64,000 nt of DNA from Linyphia triangularis. Lineage: Eukaryota; Arthropoda; Arachnida; Araneae; Linyphiidae. This document shows positions 1 through 14,600 of the stretch, piece after piece. The position numbers and the translations under genes were made by a program. Under the pieces are notes generated by a model. The model made no database searches. It saw only the letters and a program-made list of their open reading frames with translations, and had not been told where the DNA came from. How positions within the stretch are numbered: position 1 is the stretch's first letter; the number at the start of each line of letters is the position of its first letter. The DNA lies in NCBI GenBank assembly GCA_963978545.1, contig OZ021732.1, positions 58,194,714 to 58,258,713 on the forward strand. Direction: 5' to 3'.

Positions 1-261
1 TAACTTTATAAATTTTTATAACAGCAATAAATGCAAACTACAAGAGCCTAGTCTTAAGAGATTTGTTGTAAATGTTTAGCCTAAGCAAAGAAAAAAAAAA
101 CATACATTGAAAAGTTTAAAAATAAAAAAAAATAAAAACTTTTCCAATCACATTTTTCTGTACTTTAACAACACTGAAGTTAGAGATTTATTGCTATCTT
201 CTTAATTTTAAACAATATTTACAATGAATATTTATAATAAAAAAATAAACAAACAAACTAA

Positions 262-455
<194 letters not shown>

Positions 456-1821
456 ATATTGTTATTTTGGAATATTTTCCTATCTGGTAATATTTGGAAA
501 TGGCAGCATAAATGTGCAATCTAATCCCACTGTCCAACAGCAACGACCACCAAAATAACAGTACTCTACTTCTAAATCCTAGTTATGCAACACGATATCC
601 GGAAATAACCGAACAATAAAAGCAAGGCACATGCATTCAGCTTTTGTTGTATGGAGACGTCAGCTGCCGGCGACACAGCATCACTTCTTGCATCGATGAG
701 CACAAGGAGGGGTGTCATTTTTTGGACGCTACATTGTGACGTTTCCTTTGTTCCTGCCACGCTTTGTTATACGATAGCTATCCCTTGTAACACTGGATAA
801 AGTAATAAAAGTTCAAAGTTACATTTAGGAGTAAATAGTGAATTTTGTTAGTGTTTTAGGGGTAACTTGTTGGTCTGAAAAATGTGCGTCTTGGTATATA
901 CAGGTAAAGTCATGGTAATTATGTCTACAGAGTTTTATACTGTTTTAAACCTATTAAAAATTTATATTTTTAAAAATTTAATTATATTTTCAAACTTAAG
1001 TTTTTAAAATTTCAAATATTAAAAATTAAATTAAAAAGTGTCATCAAAATTTAAAACTTTATTTTATGAGTTTTGTAATGTTTTATGCATTTAATTTACT
1101 TGGAGAAACATAAAAGAAATTCTACATCAACAGAAAAACTGACTATTACATAACAACATTTAACTTTACCTCTCAATGAAATGCCGTCGTTTAATACAAT
1201 TCAACACCAAATACAGTTATCACACGGTATAGTTTATGAGATATCTGTTTAACTTATTTTATAACTTCGTGAGTAGAACATATCATAAACGGTACAATTA
1301 ATTACAAACCAGAACATATCATATAAATATGTGAACGGAATCTATGATTCTCAATTGAAATATGTTCTAGTAAATCAAATTAAAGCATACAAATATTTTA
1401 TTTTTGATGATCAGCAATTCAAAGAAATTATGATCTTAATTATAAAAAATTAACTCTTACCGAATTATAATAAAAACTTTATCATTTATTTAAATTTGTT
1501 TAAAATTTATTGTGAACAGTATTAAATAGTAAAAAATGTGTCAAAAAAAGTATGTAAATATTGCCTAAAAAAGTTGATTTGCGAAGCTTAATTATGATTC
1601 CTAAACAATGTGGCGCCTTTTTGCATGCGGGAATGAAAATTGTCATTATTTGTCTATTGTAATTCATTTAAATTCATCAGTATGAAAGGAAATTAAATTA
1701 TATTAAAGCATTATTGAAAACAAACACCTTAATGATATTTAATTTAATTTAATTTAAAGTAGTTATTAATCACTAAATATATAACAATTATAAAAATGTA
1801 GAATTTAGAAATTTTTCTTAA
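456..1821. other. no gene seen; short GC-richer island at about 560-790
   Basis: AT-rich DNA with no open frame of coding character. The stretch 560-790 is clearly richer in G+C than its surroundings and contains a CRE-like TGTGACG. I found no conserved protein there, so it could be an old promoter, an untranslated exon or part of a repeat. Confidence 0.4.
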
Positions 1822-2084
1822 CCAATTGACGGTCAAGCACGCATATATACGTCATAGGATCCCCAGTTTTTCCAGCAATACACACAAATTTTTAATTAAT
1901 AAATAAAATTGAAAATAAAAATGTTTTAGATATTTTTGTTAGGATGATAGCCTATAACCTATCTAAGACAAAATAAATAAAAAATAATTTAAAAAAATTA
2001 TGTATTTGAATTAGAAATATAATTTAAAAATTAATGCATTAAAAACAACTAGAGAATTTCGCCCATTCCCATGACCGTCAGTGG
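1822..2084. mobile_element. piggyBac-like MITE (candidate)
   Basis: The left end reads CCAATTGACGGTCA directly after TTAA (1818-1821). The right end, reverse-complemented, reads CCACTGACGGTCA and is followed by ATAA. Inverted ends next to TTAA, with the right copy one base off, fit a short non-autonomous piggyBac-superfamily element of 263 bp. There is no coding content. The termini differ from those of the larger piggyBac relic 1 kb downstream, so it is not simply a deletion derivative of that copy. The inverted repeat is only about 13 bp, so chance remains possible. Confidence 0.5.
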
Positions 2085-3081
2085 ATAAAGTTAAGAAATT
2101 GCCTTTTATAAAAGTAAACTTTAGAAAAAAAAGTATAAGTTATTCCCTTAGTTTATTTCAAGAAGTTTCGACTGAAATGAATATTGACGTTATATACGAG
2201 AAACGAAATAAAGATTTCATAACAGGAAAAGTTCACAATACATTTTGTTTCCTTAAAAACTCAGTTAGTTCAAGTAGTTCCTTTATTGTACATACAAAAT
2301 TTATTTTAGAACACTATAGATCTTTTATAAGAGTTTAAGCAAATAAAATAATTCCTTCCAAAGAACTCTCCTCTACTTAAATCAAAAAAAGAATTTCTAG
2401 TTTTAAGTTTTACTTAATTCCCTAAAGAGGAAGAACTTAAAAATCTTGGGACTTATCCCTGACAAACAAAATGTTCACAATGCTAGATCAAGGCTTGTAT
2501 TTTAAAGATTTTAAAAGTTGAGCTACTAAGCATTGATCTTGAATGACCGGATACACACAATTTTCGTTACTAAAAAAGATAGGCAGGATTTGAAATAAAA
2601 TAAGAAAATAAATTTTCCTATAACTATTCAGAATGTATTTGATAGAGAAGGAAAACTATGAACTTTCCTTCCAAAATGGCTTTCATTTCTCACTTTGCGA
2701 ATGTAAATTGTTCCTGGAAGGCAACTTATTTTCCATCCAACTCGAATTCTTTTTTTTGTAATGCACAAATTGTGTACATCTTTTTTCAATATCTGTGGCG
2801 CAGATTCGGTGCAGGTGATTTCATCAAAAATGGTAGATGGAATTGCAAGATTTTCATCACAGTTTTTATGTCAAAAAATAGTGATTTGGTTTTCATGTCT
2901 CTTATTTCGTAGAAAAGAACTTAATGTTGAAAATATTATTATTATTTTTTTTAATTTTAATTTAATTTCATCTCGAAGTGTAGTAACTATTATACCTTTT
3001 CTTTCTTTTTTTTCTTTCTTAAATACACATCTATAGGGAGTTGTAACTCATGAAATTATACTTTATACGAGTAAACTATTC
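2085..3081. other. no confident gene
   Basis: Overlapping short open frames of 84-91 codons lie on the plus strand at 2081-3036, and a readable minus-strand stretch lies at about 2650-2900. None has a domain I recognise. The minus-strand frame has mixed, protein-like composition and could be a transposon relic, but I cannot name it. Confidence 0.3.
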
Positions 3082-3085
3082 TTAA

Positions 3086-4926
3086 CCCATTAACCCCCAA
3101 AACTCGAAATCCTTAAAAATCATGGTCAATATTTATAACATTTGTGATTGTAGAGTCAGATATAACATATTTAAGGAAAAAGTTGGAATATTTTAATTAC
3201 CTTTAGAGAAAATGACTGTTGCGTTGGCACAACGTCAGCATAAAACCGAGTAAAAATCGGCGGTTTTCAAGAATTTCATATTCCGTTAATGTTGAATACA
3301 TAACGACTGTAATTAACCCTAGGCGATATTTTAAAGCTTTTTTTCAAAAATATAAACTTTAGGTACTATGTAAGTACATACATTTATTTAATATGTCTTA
3401 TTTTGTATGAAAATATTGACTACATTCTTGGTGTAAAGCCACTTTACAACCATTTCAGCAATGTATAGTTCATTGTGACAATGTTTACTGCGAAGTTTTT
3501 TACTATCAATTGATCGTACTAGAACATGTCCTTTTTGATTTTGTTCTGCCAAAGAAAGACTTAGTTTGCTTGGTCTACCAGTAGATGATCTAACAAAATC
3601 CATCATCACAAAAACCATCATGTGAGGCAAGCTTTATAATTGAATTTTACAGGTTTTCTCTGTAGGAATATTTTTACAGAATGTTTTACTCTACAAGGAA
3701 TCATTTGTTCGTCTATACTTAGGTCGTGTGCAAATATTTGAAACTATTTAAATTTCTTATTCAACAAATTTCTCGGTTGTACTCTCACTTTGTATAATTT
3801 GTCATTTTTGTCAATATTGATGTTATCTGCCATTTACAAATTTTGTTTTATATTCCTGTACTGAATACGTGACATTGACTCCCTAACAAACGGGACAGAT
3901 ACATCTTTATATAATTACCAATACATTTCTTCTTGTGGCAATGTATGGTATCCAGTAAGAAGAAGCAAACCAATAAACCTTTTTAGGTAACTCTCAGAAG
4001 CAAAAAAAAACAGTCCTATTATTTTTCTGAGCATATATACTAGTTTGATTAATCAGCAATGCATACATTTCAGAGTCAAAGAACTTATCAAAAATTTCCT
4101 CACTACTTAAATTTTCTAACTATCTTTTCATTTTTTTAACTTGGCGATATTTCTTCAGTTTTTGGTATCTATGTATAAATAGGATCTATTTTCTTCTATT
4201 TCAAAGGCTCAATCTCTTTTCTTTGTCTTTGTATTATCCACATCATTTTGTTCCTTATTTTTCCTATTTGAATGTAATTCAACCTCACCAGAAATGTCAT
4301 TTAGTAAAACGTTCGAGTCACTTATCACTGTATCGTTCCATTCTTCATTGTCAGCAACTTCGCCATCTTCTGGTGAAATAACAACAATGTCCATTTCATT
4401 GTCATCTGAATCAATAGTGTAAAAAGTATCCAGAGTTTCACTAAGCGTAAGATAGTGTTTTTGAGATATTTCAAATCAAAATGAAGCAGTTGCAATCACA
4501 AGCGGGTGAGAAAAAAAGTTCAGAAAATGTTGACCCGCATTTTCCGCTGTCGATGAGCGAGCGCAACACTAGTATTTCCAACATCGTAGCTTGAAGTTGA
4601 ATTCATCAAAACATTTTTTATTTGTGTGTGACCTTCAAGTGAACTATGGAGATATGAAATGTTATGACTAATACAAATAATTTCCCTTTCTTTATTTTTT
4701 CGGAATCGATTTAGCAATGTTAGTGCAACTTAACAGATTTCGGAAATGTTTAAGTTATTACTACCAGAAAACAATAAGGTTTAGAATAATTTTTATTATT
4801 CGAAATTAGAGTGTGTAACCTTACCAATGAACATAAACCTCCAAATATTAGTTTAAAATTGATTAAAGATTTATTCTAGTTATGTTTTCTAAGCGTTGCG
4901 TGAACGCAACGCCAGCGGTTAATGGG
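3086..4926 (-). mobile_element. decayed piggyBac transposon
   Basis: The element starts at CCCATTAACCCCC right after TTAA (3082-3085). It ends at the matching inverted terminus GCGGTTAATGGG, and a TTAA lies 2 bp further out (4929-4932). Subterminal hairpins sit near both ends: one around 3219-3243, and at the right end GCGTTGCGT-GA-ACGCAACGC (about 4893-4912). The minus strand between them holds pieces of a piggyBac transposase. The 1.84-kb length is short for a piggyBac with its usual transposase of about 590 residues, so internal sequence has been lost. The copy is inactive. Confidence 0.8.
3388..4394 (-). pseudogene. piggyBac transposase, fragmented
   Basis: The minus strand carries broken pieces of a piggyBac DDE transposase. 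The N-terminal piece (4394-4209) is acidic, containing ISPEDGEVADNEEWND and NDISGEVELHS, as is typical of the family's regulatory start. A central piece around 3715-3690 reads DLSIDEQMIP, which carries the first catalytic aspartate in the family's usual SIDEQM context, and KPVKFNYK follows it. A downstream piece (3630-3388) contains EMVVKWLYTKNVV, resembling the VVKWxDNK segment near the end of the core. The sequence between those two is too short to hold the second and third catalytic segments intact. Stops and frame changes separate all pieces. The protein would have cut and pasted the element at TTAA sites; here it is dead. Confidence 0.78.
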
Positions 4927-4932
4927 TTTTAA

Positions 4933-5109
4933 TCTTAGTCATGCATAATAGATTTTCCTAATACATTAATTTTGCTTGTAGAACTAATTGTATTAAAGAA
5001 ATATAAATTACATAAAATCTTTCACGTAATTTTTAATTAGAACTATAGAGCAATAAGTTTAAAACATTTTATTTGACAGCAGTTTTATTAAAGCACATTA
5101 TCACACAAT
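4933..5109. other. AT-rich spacer, nothing seen
   Basis: Short AT-rich stretch between the piggyBac relic and a dispersed repeat copy. Confidence 0.4.
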
Positions 5110-5500
5110 AGCTATTATTTCTGGATGTTGGTTTGGTAAGGATCTCATTTTCTCTTTTTATACAAAACCAAAATTAATATATGATTATTTTTTTTAATAA
5201 TTAATTTTGTTTTAATTAAGATTATATACAACTGAGCAATGTCTTATTTATTTGAAAATCGAAATGAGAAAAAATCAGAAAGTGTTCAAATATTTTGTAA
5301 AGCTGTGTTAGTATACAGTATATGGAAGCACTATAGAAAAGAGAAAATTACAATTTAAGCACGTTCATGAAATATAAGGAATTATCTCTTATTTATATAC
5401 TACAATAAATAACTGTGATGAAATTCCAGAAAAACATTCTTATAAAAAATCTTAAATGCGCAGACTACACACAAGCTCAGTTAATTGTATGTGTATTAAA
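5110..5500 (+). repeat. dispersed repeat, copy 1
   Basis: Shares an ordered series of matching blocks with 24726-25105 on the same strand. The blocks are a shared TTTTATACAAAACCAAAATT, a later ACTATAGAAAAGAGAA, and a final GTTAATT...TGTGTAT segment. The two copies are about 390 and 380 bp long and clearly diverged, with small insertions and deletions. There is no coding content and the class is unknown; a MITE or SINE-like family member is plausible. Confidence 0.6.
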
Positions 5501-5636
5501 TTAAATTTAAGATAAATTAAAACTTGAGTTGGTAATACTTACACAAATATTTTTTTTAATTATCTCAGATTAAATTAATTTTTTAACTTTTTAAAATTTA
5601 AAATATCTTTTTTTAATCAAGCATTTAATATGTCAA

Positions 5637-5639
<3 letters not shown>

Positions 5640-5673
<34 letters not shown>
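5640..5673. repeat. poly(A) run, 34 nt
   Basis: Uninterrupted adenines. It could be the tail of an old retroposed copy or a slippage-expanded homopolymer. I saw no retroposon body next to it. Confidence 0.95.
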
Positions 5674-5674
<1 letters not shown>

Positions 5675-8600
5675 GTGTTTGTTCCTCTAAGTCAATTTTT
5701 TTAGATTAAAACATACATTTTAGATTAATAATTATCAGCCTGTTCTATTAATATCCAAGATATTTTTAGAAAAATTTTATATACATTAATATATTGCTTA
5801 CAATAAAATTATAAAAATTTTGATAAAAACTTTTGCTTATAGTATTATTAAAAATATTGAATATGGCAGTGAGAAACAAAATTCCTTAAAGCCTGATAAA
5901 AAAAAAACTCGTTTTAAATATACAATACATAAGCCTTTTCTGAAGAGAATCTCTAACAAGTACACATGAGTAAATAATATACACCTCTTGATTATTCCTT
6001 AACGCATCTTTAAATGAATTAAAAATATAAAATTCAATTAGGAAGAACATCACAGGACCTCCAAAGACTTCTTGCGCTTAATACAAAAGCTAATTACCAA
6101 GGATTAGAGGACTAAGCTAAAATTTTCAGAAGATAAAATTTGATTACAGAGCAGAATTTCTCACAGGATAAGCGAATTATTTAGCTAAGAAACATTGACG
6201 CTTTTATATAAGAATAAGGTTTAAATTTCATCTCATGTTTTATGCAAGGGTCTATAATCTTAAGTTCCTCTATATTTTTTGCTGATGTTGACACTGAGGC
6301 TGACACTTTTTTAACATTGTCACTGAGTGTCTTCAAAACCCGTTGGAGATAAATTGATGTTAGATTTTTGAAGTATATTTGTTTCCAAAGGAAATGTCAG
6401 ATACTGCTGAATGGAGTTATGTTTTTGGTAACATGAAGATTTATTAAAGAGCCATCTATTGTAGGAATGTAACAACGTTTATCAAGCATAAATAGATTTA
6501 TGATAAAATTAAGACTTTATTTGACAAAACAATTTTTTATTTAAACATTTCAATGAGAATATATTATAGTAATAGTAAATTCTTCTCCAGAAATTAAACT
6601 TTACATTTTCTATTGAAATTTCACATTTCTAGACTATTTATGAGAAATGAGTTTGAAAATGTTTTATACGAGTTATCTTTTATCAAGTCCAGAATACCCA
6701 TAATAGAATACATATTGAAAGTTAAAAAATTGCGTCTAAGTAAAACAGTTAAGAGAATAAATATAAAGGTGTAATGAATGCTGATTGTATGCGACAATAT
6801 GCTCATTCCGAGGTCCAATTTATCTAAAGACGTACATGGGAAAGAAAGAAATAGTGTATTTCATATTTGTAAGATGTTGATCTTTCAATATCACAATGAT
6901 TGGCAAGTATTTCTCGCTAAATACTCGTTGTTAATGTATAGATTTCCTTAATGTATTTGGTATCTTCCATAAAAGTTTCTTATTAAATGTAACGAATTAA
7001 TCGTATAGGCATTGATAGATATTTGCACATTTTGTGTCTTACTTTAATTAAAGGCTAAATAGAAATCTACGATTAAAAGTTGTTATAATGTTAATTGTAA
7101 AAGGTGAGCAATTTAGTTCATGAATATCTTTCTAAAGTATATTTGTTACTAATTTCTAATACCGTTATTTATAAATGTATCACATTTTTCTTTATATAAT
7201 TTGTGTGTCTATGAAGAAAAATACACCAAATAACAATGTTTTTTAAATACAATGATATTTTTATAAATAGGGATTTTTTTTTAATTAACATACATATTAA
7301 GTTACTAAATTTTTTAAATTCTAATATTTGAAAATTATTTCCCAGAGTACTAAACTAAAATTTATCGACAACCAATATTAGGGATGTATATTAGATAATC
7401 CTATTATCTTAGTTGAATATACACATTGAATAATACACATCTTATTATGTTTTAAAAATGTGCGACAATCTAGTACAATTAAACTCGCTTATTTAAAAAT
7501 ACTTTCCTACCTTGTTATGTTTAGATATTTAATTTATTTAGTCACTTTCATTTATTGTACGTACCAAATTCATAGTAAAACAATTAAATATCTCAATTTT
7601 TACAAGCTTTCAATATAAAAAAAGACTTAAATTATATAAATGAATATACATTTTTACTATCCATTCCACAACAACACACCAGAAAAAAATCTCTTAATTT
7701 TAAATATTTATATTAATAAAAGCAACTAAATTTTTATCAATTATTTTTATTTTTGCTTTATCCTATCTTTCTGAAAATCAAAATACTTTATTTTATTCCT
7801 ACATGCCCAACTTCTCAATATCCGGAGTTTCTTTAAACTCACCCTGTCCACTTTTTTTTGTGCTTCCTTTGCAATGCATAATTGTGACAACAATTTATTT
7901 TCACTTTCTAACAGTCACGTGGCCATGACGTCAGGATAAGTCATTACCGAATCGAATTCGGATATAGATAGACTCGGATGCGGAAGGTTTATTATCAAAG
8001 CGGCAAGATGAAACGAGTTGCCGACGTGTTGAAAATGGTCTTCACGATAATGAAACGAGATAAGAAGTTTCATTTTTTAAAACTTTCTTTTTACTCATCC
8101 ACAATAATTATGCATTTTAATAAGAAGAATGTTGGCCCATGTACATATTATATACTGTAAAATTGAAGTCTATGCTTTTATTCAACTTTGCATTTCTTGC
8201 AAGTTTTTCTAATGTAGTATTTAGAGAACTGTGTGGTAATTACTGTCCGTCTTTTAATCTATTTTAATTTTAGAAATATAATTTAGATATTTATGTAGAC
8301 TCAATGTTAAAATTTATTAGTTATTAATAACTAAAAGAACTTACATAATAACTGTTTTTACTTACAATAAATGTTATTTTAAAATGACATTGAGTACCTT
8401 AATTATTTCAAAATCTTTTTTATCAAAATAGTAATATCATAATTGTTCATTGTACAATGTTAGCTAATAAAGCAAATTACTGACTACAATAATACCATTG
8501 AAATATTTTAAAGTAAATAACTTAAAAATTAGTTTGTGAGAAATATTGACGTTTTCTTATAATTTTGTTGACTTTAAATTATATTTAAATGTATACTTTA

Positions 8601-11600
8601 TAAATTACATACATTCGATAAATTGAATTGTACACATTTTTATAAACGAAAATTTTAACAAAACATTTTTAAATCAATAGATTTTCTGCTTAGGGTACGT
8701 AAATATATTATGCTTTGTTAGATACACTAAAATACACAAAACTAGAAATGAAAATACGTTGCTCCTACATTTTAAGCATTTACTTTATTTTTGACATTTT
8801 ATGAATTTATACATAATAGTATTTACAACGTATGAAATACATTTTTCTTAACTTTCGATACTGAAAATTTTCTCCTACTTATTTCTATCAAAAGCTCCTT
8901 TAAATAAAGTTTATTTTGGGCAAAATATAGTTGATTCAAACCCAGTGAATTGGGTTTCTTTGGCACCTGATTTGTTTGGTATCTCCATCTCACGAAAATA
9001 AATTTGCAAAAAGAGAAATCTACTTCAAACAGCCTTAAACCAGAATATATTTATCTCACTCTTATGCACCAGTGAAGGTCTATTCTATTATCACAAGGCA
9101 AGTTGTTGAAGAACTGCTTGTGGCTTTTTCAAGTTTTATCAGTCTTTTGAAAAACAAATTATCCTATGAAATCGATAACACGATTGACTTTCATTTTTGT
9201 GAGAATAAATACATATATAAGATTTATCTGAAACTGAAGATGATAGAGATTTGTAAGTTTATGTACTAGTAAAATTTTCTGTTGCACATATGCATACGAC
9301 ATCTTAGCCCAAAGGCTATAACATTTTTTGTTACATATTCGTATGTTATAAAGAGAATAAAACAAGACTTTTCATTTCTAAAAAAATGGCTATATATCTT
9401 GATGAATAAGAGAAAGTGAGGAATATTCTGGGCAATATTGAAAATAATAGTTTATTGAAAATCTTTGTATTTTAAAAATCTGGTATAAAACAGTATACTA
9501 TATGACAGTCGTAAAAATTACACAAATATGAAATTGTCGAAATATGTTCCTTAAACTTATTACAATGTGTGTAGAATAGTTTAGAAGTGTTCAAATTTCA
9601 CTTATTCAAACGATATTTTGTAACAAGTATTATTCCAACAAATTAATTTTTTTCCTTACGCCGATATATATTATATAAATAATGATATAAATTGAATAGA
9701 ACAACATAAATTTCATTAAACAAAATTTAATTTAAATACACAATAATCAAAATATATGTTTTCAATTTTATTTCTCAATTCTAGGGATACCTGATAAGTA
9801 ATACAAATATTTATGTTCCCTTATGAGCTGCTGTTTTCCAATATATCAATAATTCGAAATAAAATTTCAAATTAGAAACTTCTTCTCTTACCTACTCAAT
9901 ATAAATTTCCATCCTACGAAAACATATTTATTCAATACATGATTTACTACTTATTTATAAATACTGTCTATGAAACCGAAACGATACAAACCTCGATAAA
10001 TCATCACTTAATTCTGAGATTAAAATTCATTCATCATCGCTTAATTAGCACGCATATTTCACTATCGGAAAACTCGGAAAGCTTGACATTGAAGCTGCAG
10101 CAGAATAAATTTCATTCAAAACAATCCCGACCTGGAACACGTTACAATTTACATAATTGGTCCATTCTTCTTCTGAGGGATGGAGTGCGGCGGTACCTTA
10201 ATCAGAAATTGCATCAGTCCCCTGAAGTGAAATGAAGTAAGTTGTGAAAGGAAGGGTAGGAAGTATATGCAAAAGACAAATGGTAGTGATTTATGATGAC
10301 ATCCTGAAGACAAATATGACTTATTAAAGGGAGAAGAGATACTATTGGATGTTTTTGGGTAACTTGAGTTATTTATTGTAATTGGCAAAATCAATCTAAT
10401 GAAATAGGTTTGCTAATATATTTTTTAATAAAAATTAAAGCAATTGCTTTCTAAGCAAATAAAAAAAAAATGCTCTTAAGTCAAATTAAATTAGTTCCAC
10501 GAAAATTGATCTTTGATATAATCTTCCTAAATCAAATAATATCATTAAGAATTTCATTTCCTTTTTAAAGGCAGATATTAGTTAGTTTAACATCATATAA
10601 CATCAATATGATTTCATTTGTGAATTACTTTCAAACTATTACACAAGTTTAAAGATTTCTTTAATATTAAAAATATCTAATTTCGTTAAATATAGATTTT
10701 TGGCATGAAATTTTTATTTGAAATGGTGGTTCAGTATTGACACGATGAAATATACCCCAATATAAAAGTCACCATCATTAAAAATGATTTTTTGACTACA
10801 AAAATGAATTACTTGAATTATTTACGTATTAATTTTAAAATATTATTGATTTTTGATAATACTGTATTTATATTGCTGTCTTTAGTTTAACTTCCGAGTT
10901 ATTTTCATGTCTTATAAGCAAAGATTTTACAAGTTCCTTACAGGCCAATGTTCGATTTACCAATATTTATATGTTACCTCAGGCTTTTAGTAGATGTTCG
11001 ATTCGGAAATATCGGTATGTAGGCAAAAAAAAACTTGCAACTCGGGATTTCAATTTTTATAAAACTCTTGAGGTATCCAAATCCAATGCTAACGTCTTTA
11101 AATATTCTGTAATCGAATTTATTTCGTACGCCGAGGTTATTTTCAAATTATCGAGGACTGAAACAGTCTACAGTTAAGGGTATTCGAAAGAGACTAACCA
11201 TGTTCAAGAATCAATAGTTGTGTAATATGTAAGGTTTTCGAAGAAACCCAATACTAGGCATTCCTACAGCATATATAAAAGGTATACCGAACACTTGGAA
11301 AGGATTCCTCTTTTTATATTTTCAATCTTGCAGAATTTTAGGAGATATGCGATAAAATTTTACTTGAGTTTGATATTTCTTTTCTATTTTTGTTTCGAAA
11401 TAAATAGTGAAATTTCAGGTGGATCTCATATTTTTCCTCGTGCCATTTTGTTGCGACAACGACTATGTGCTGAAATATCAAACTTTAGAGGTGCATATAT
11501 TTATTGATAAAGAATTTTTATAGTGTTAGAGAGGAGAGATACATTTACAATTGCAATGAGTAAGCTATTTATCACTTTGAAATAGGCTTCTTTTTATTAC

Positions 11601-14600
11601 ATTTTGTTTGATTTCTTTGTATATAACGGTAGGAGTATATATTTTTAAATTTCCAAATGTTAATCAAACTTCAGTTTGTAAATGTTTGCTCCTAATTCAT
11701 TTGTGTATAAAATTTATAAAGTTATTTTACAAGAGTTAAACATAACGTAAACAAATATTACAGGAATATAAAACAGTGTTTCTTAATTATAAGCGCAGAA
11801 TACTATCATGTTTCTAAATTTAATTTGCAAAATGGGAGGTTAAAGTCAAGGTTTTTGTTTCATTATGCATCATTGAAATACAGATTGTATTGGTTAATTT
11901 ATGCAAAATTGTTCAAGATCATTTGCTGAAATGTCAAAGTTACTATTCTGCCATTATAGACTGAAACGCTCAAAATAAAAAGAAAATGAATTCAAATGCG
12001 TATTTTATGATTCTTTGAATATCCATTAGAAAAGAATCTCTTTTTTTCAATGATTTGCTCGAATTCGTAAACCATACAAACCTGTTAAAAAATAAAAAAC
12101 ATCTAATATCAAAGAACGGATATAAAAGCGTCAAAATAAGCATTTGAATTTAGGGCTTTTTAACTTTGGGTGACAGTATTCAAGTCACTAGTGTTCACTG
12201 ACTAAAATATGTAAACATCCATCATTCTTAGGAACTATTTACTTTTCGCTTGATTTTGAAGTTTATTTGGATAAAAATTCAGTAAGATTACATAGTTTCT
12301 TATTTATAGTAATTATTTTTATAAAAACACTTTTTATGAGAACTTGCAAGTACGATAATATTTGATTATATTTAAAATGGAGACAAAATGATAAAATCAC
12401 ATTCCCGGATGCTAAAATAGTTGATATTTTTGTTTTTTTATTTACAAAGTCATAAGTTTCATCGTTTCTTCAACTGCAAGTATTTCAAAATTATCATGGA
12501 TTAGGTAAGGTTTTCATACGCATTTTTTTTTAAACTTTTTAAAAAATGGTAAACCGGTAAAATTTCAAAACTAATTTGTCTCTCAAGTATAATAACCCAC
12601 CCATTATTGAAAATTTTAGTTTTTTAAAATCCAACTTTTCCTTCTCTCCTTTAAAAGCATACCAGAATATACATCACAATCTTTATGTCTCAAGTCGATA
12701 TTTCTTGCGGTACCCTCCACACATTTCAGAAGAAGTATATTACGGCAATTTTCCTTGTATTTCCTCTCCATTTGAATGTTCAGCAAGATTTATATCTTTA
12801 TGCTGTTATCTTACATCCATAAATCTCCTGGAATTCTCGCAGGTACGTCTACTTCCTTTATGCGATATATAAATTTCTCCCCTTCTTTCTTTTTTGTAAA
12901 ATAATACGTAAGTTAGCATTTAAACTGGTGGTGATCTTAAAGAATTATTGTGATAAGAATTTGATACTAAGGGAAATAGTGCAAAAGTATTGTAAATTTT
13001 AAATTGGAATGAAGGAAATAATATAGATTTCCCATATTCTTTTATGTTAAACACAATCTATTCAATCACATCTTAAGGGAATTTCAAACCACAGAATTAA
13101 AAATGGTATTGTTCCTCATGATAAGTATAGTATTGAAAATCCTGATAGTATTTAATATAACAGAACATGAAAAAAAAATATCTTTCAATTTTCACTATTA
13201 TACATTGATTATTTAGAATAAATTTTTAAAAAAAGTAATAACTCAATGCCACTCTACAATAAAACTTTTACAGCACAAATTTTAGATGAGCACGAAAAAA
13301 AAAATCATGAAAATGTATTGCTTCAGTTGATTTTCGAAATTTTTAAAGCATATCATTGATTGAAGTTGTATATATAAATTATTTTTAAATTTTATAATCC
13401 AAATTATTACTGCTGATTCCATTTATAAAAAACACACAATATTAATGCAGTTAGAGTATTTTACTGTTTAAATTCATAAGATTAAACACCTTTTAAGTAA
13501 ATATAATTCTGAATTGTTAAACCCAAACCTCTTTACAACACAAAACTTCAAATTTTTTAGTAACTGATTTTTTTCTCAAATTATTTCGAGGTATAAAATA
13601 CTTTAATATAATAGAAAAGTAGCTAGCTACAATTGAAAACAAGAAATACAATAGGAATTATTGGTGAAATAGATTCTATCAGAGCCTCAGGCAGAAAGTT
13701 CTTCTTACAACGCAAGAAAAGAACTGGGAACTATCCCCAAATGTAAAACGGAAACACAAACAAGCCACAGGAAAACTCTTAGGTAAATCCTATCTCTAAA
13801 TGATATTAGGACTCGGTCTACCAATGCTTAATACAAATATATTTATGATGTGCTTTATTTTCACACTTTTTGTCTGAAATTGATCTTAAAAATGCCTTTA
13901 AGAGAGTTTTGAACTAGTGTACGTTTGATGGGTAATAAAGAAACCTTGGAGTAAAGAAAGCAGGATTTGTTTATATTAGTATACTTCAAAACAAGATTAA
14001 AAATAAAGATACTGATGTTATCACATTACCTATTTAATACAGAAGAATGGAATAGCGAAATTTAAAATACTTTGTGTATTTATTGAAGCATCAGTCACAA
14101 TATTTGTTCAAAATATTTGGTAATAAGACAAATGCATGTTTAGTTAGATTGAACCAATAGGTGCCTATAAGTTTTCCTGACAAAAATTGGCGTACACGTA
14201 TATTATGCCTGCTTTCTAAAGTTAAATAAGCATTGTAGACAGATGTATTTAAAAAAATGATTATCGCTGTGGCAGTTTAAAACAAATTAAGTGATTACAA
14301 ATAATGCCGGGACCAAAGAAAATATCGTTATATGCAATTGTATTGTTATATGCAGTATAGCTATGCACAAATTTCACAGTATATAGTTGGCATAGAATGA
14401 AAAGTTTTTAACTCCACTTTGGCTCTCAAATCACTCTTTTTATATTTAAAATCAGGAAGACCAATCACTAAGAAAAGCTACATCTTAATCACTTAAATTA
14501 ACTTATGTGAAATAAGTGTACTATGCTAATGATAAATTAGCAATTTTTAGGGAGTTTTTCCTATCTGAAAACACTGATAAGATTGTGTTGGTACCTTCTT

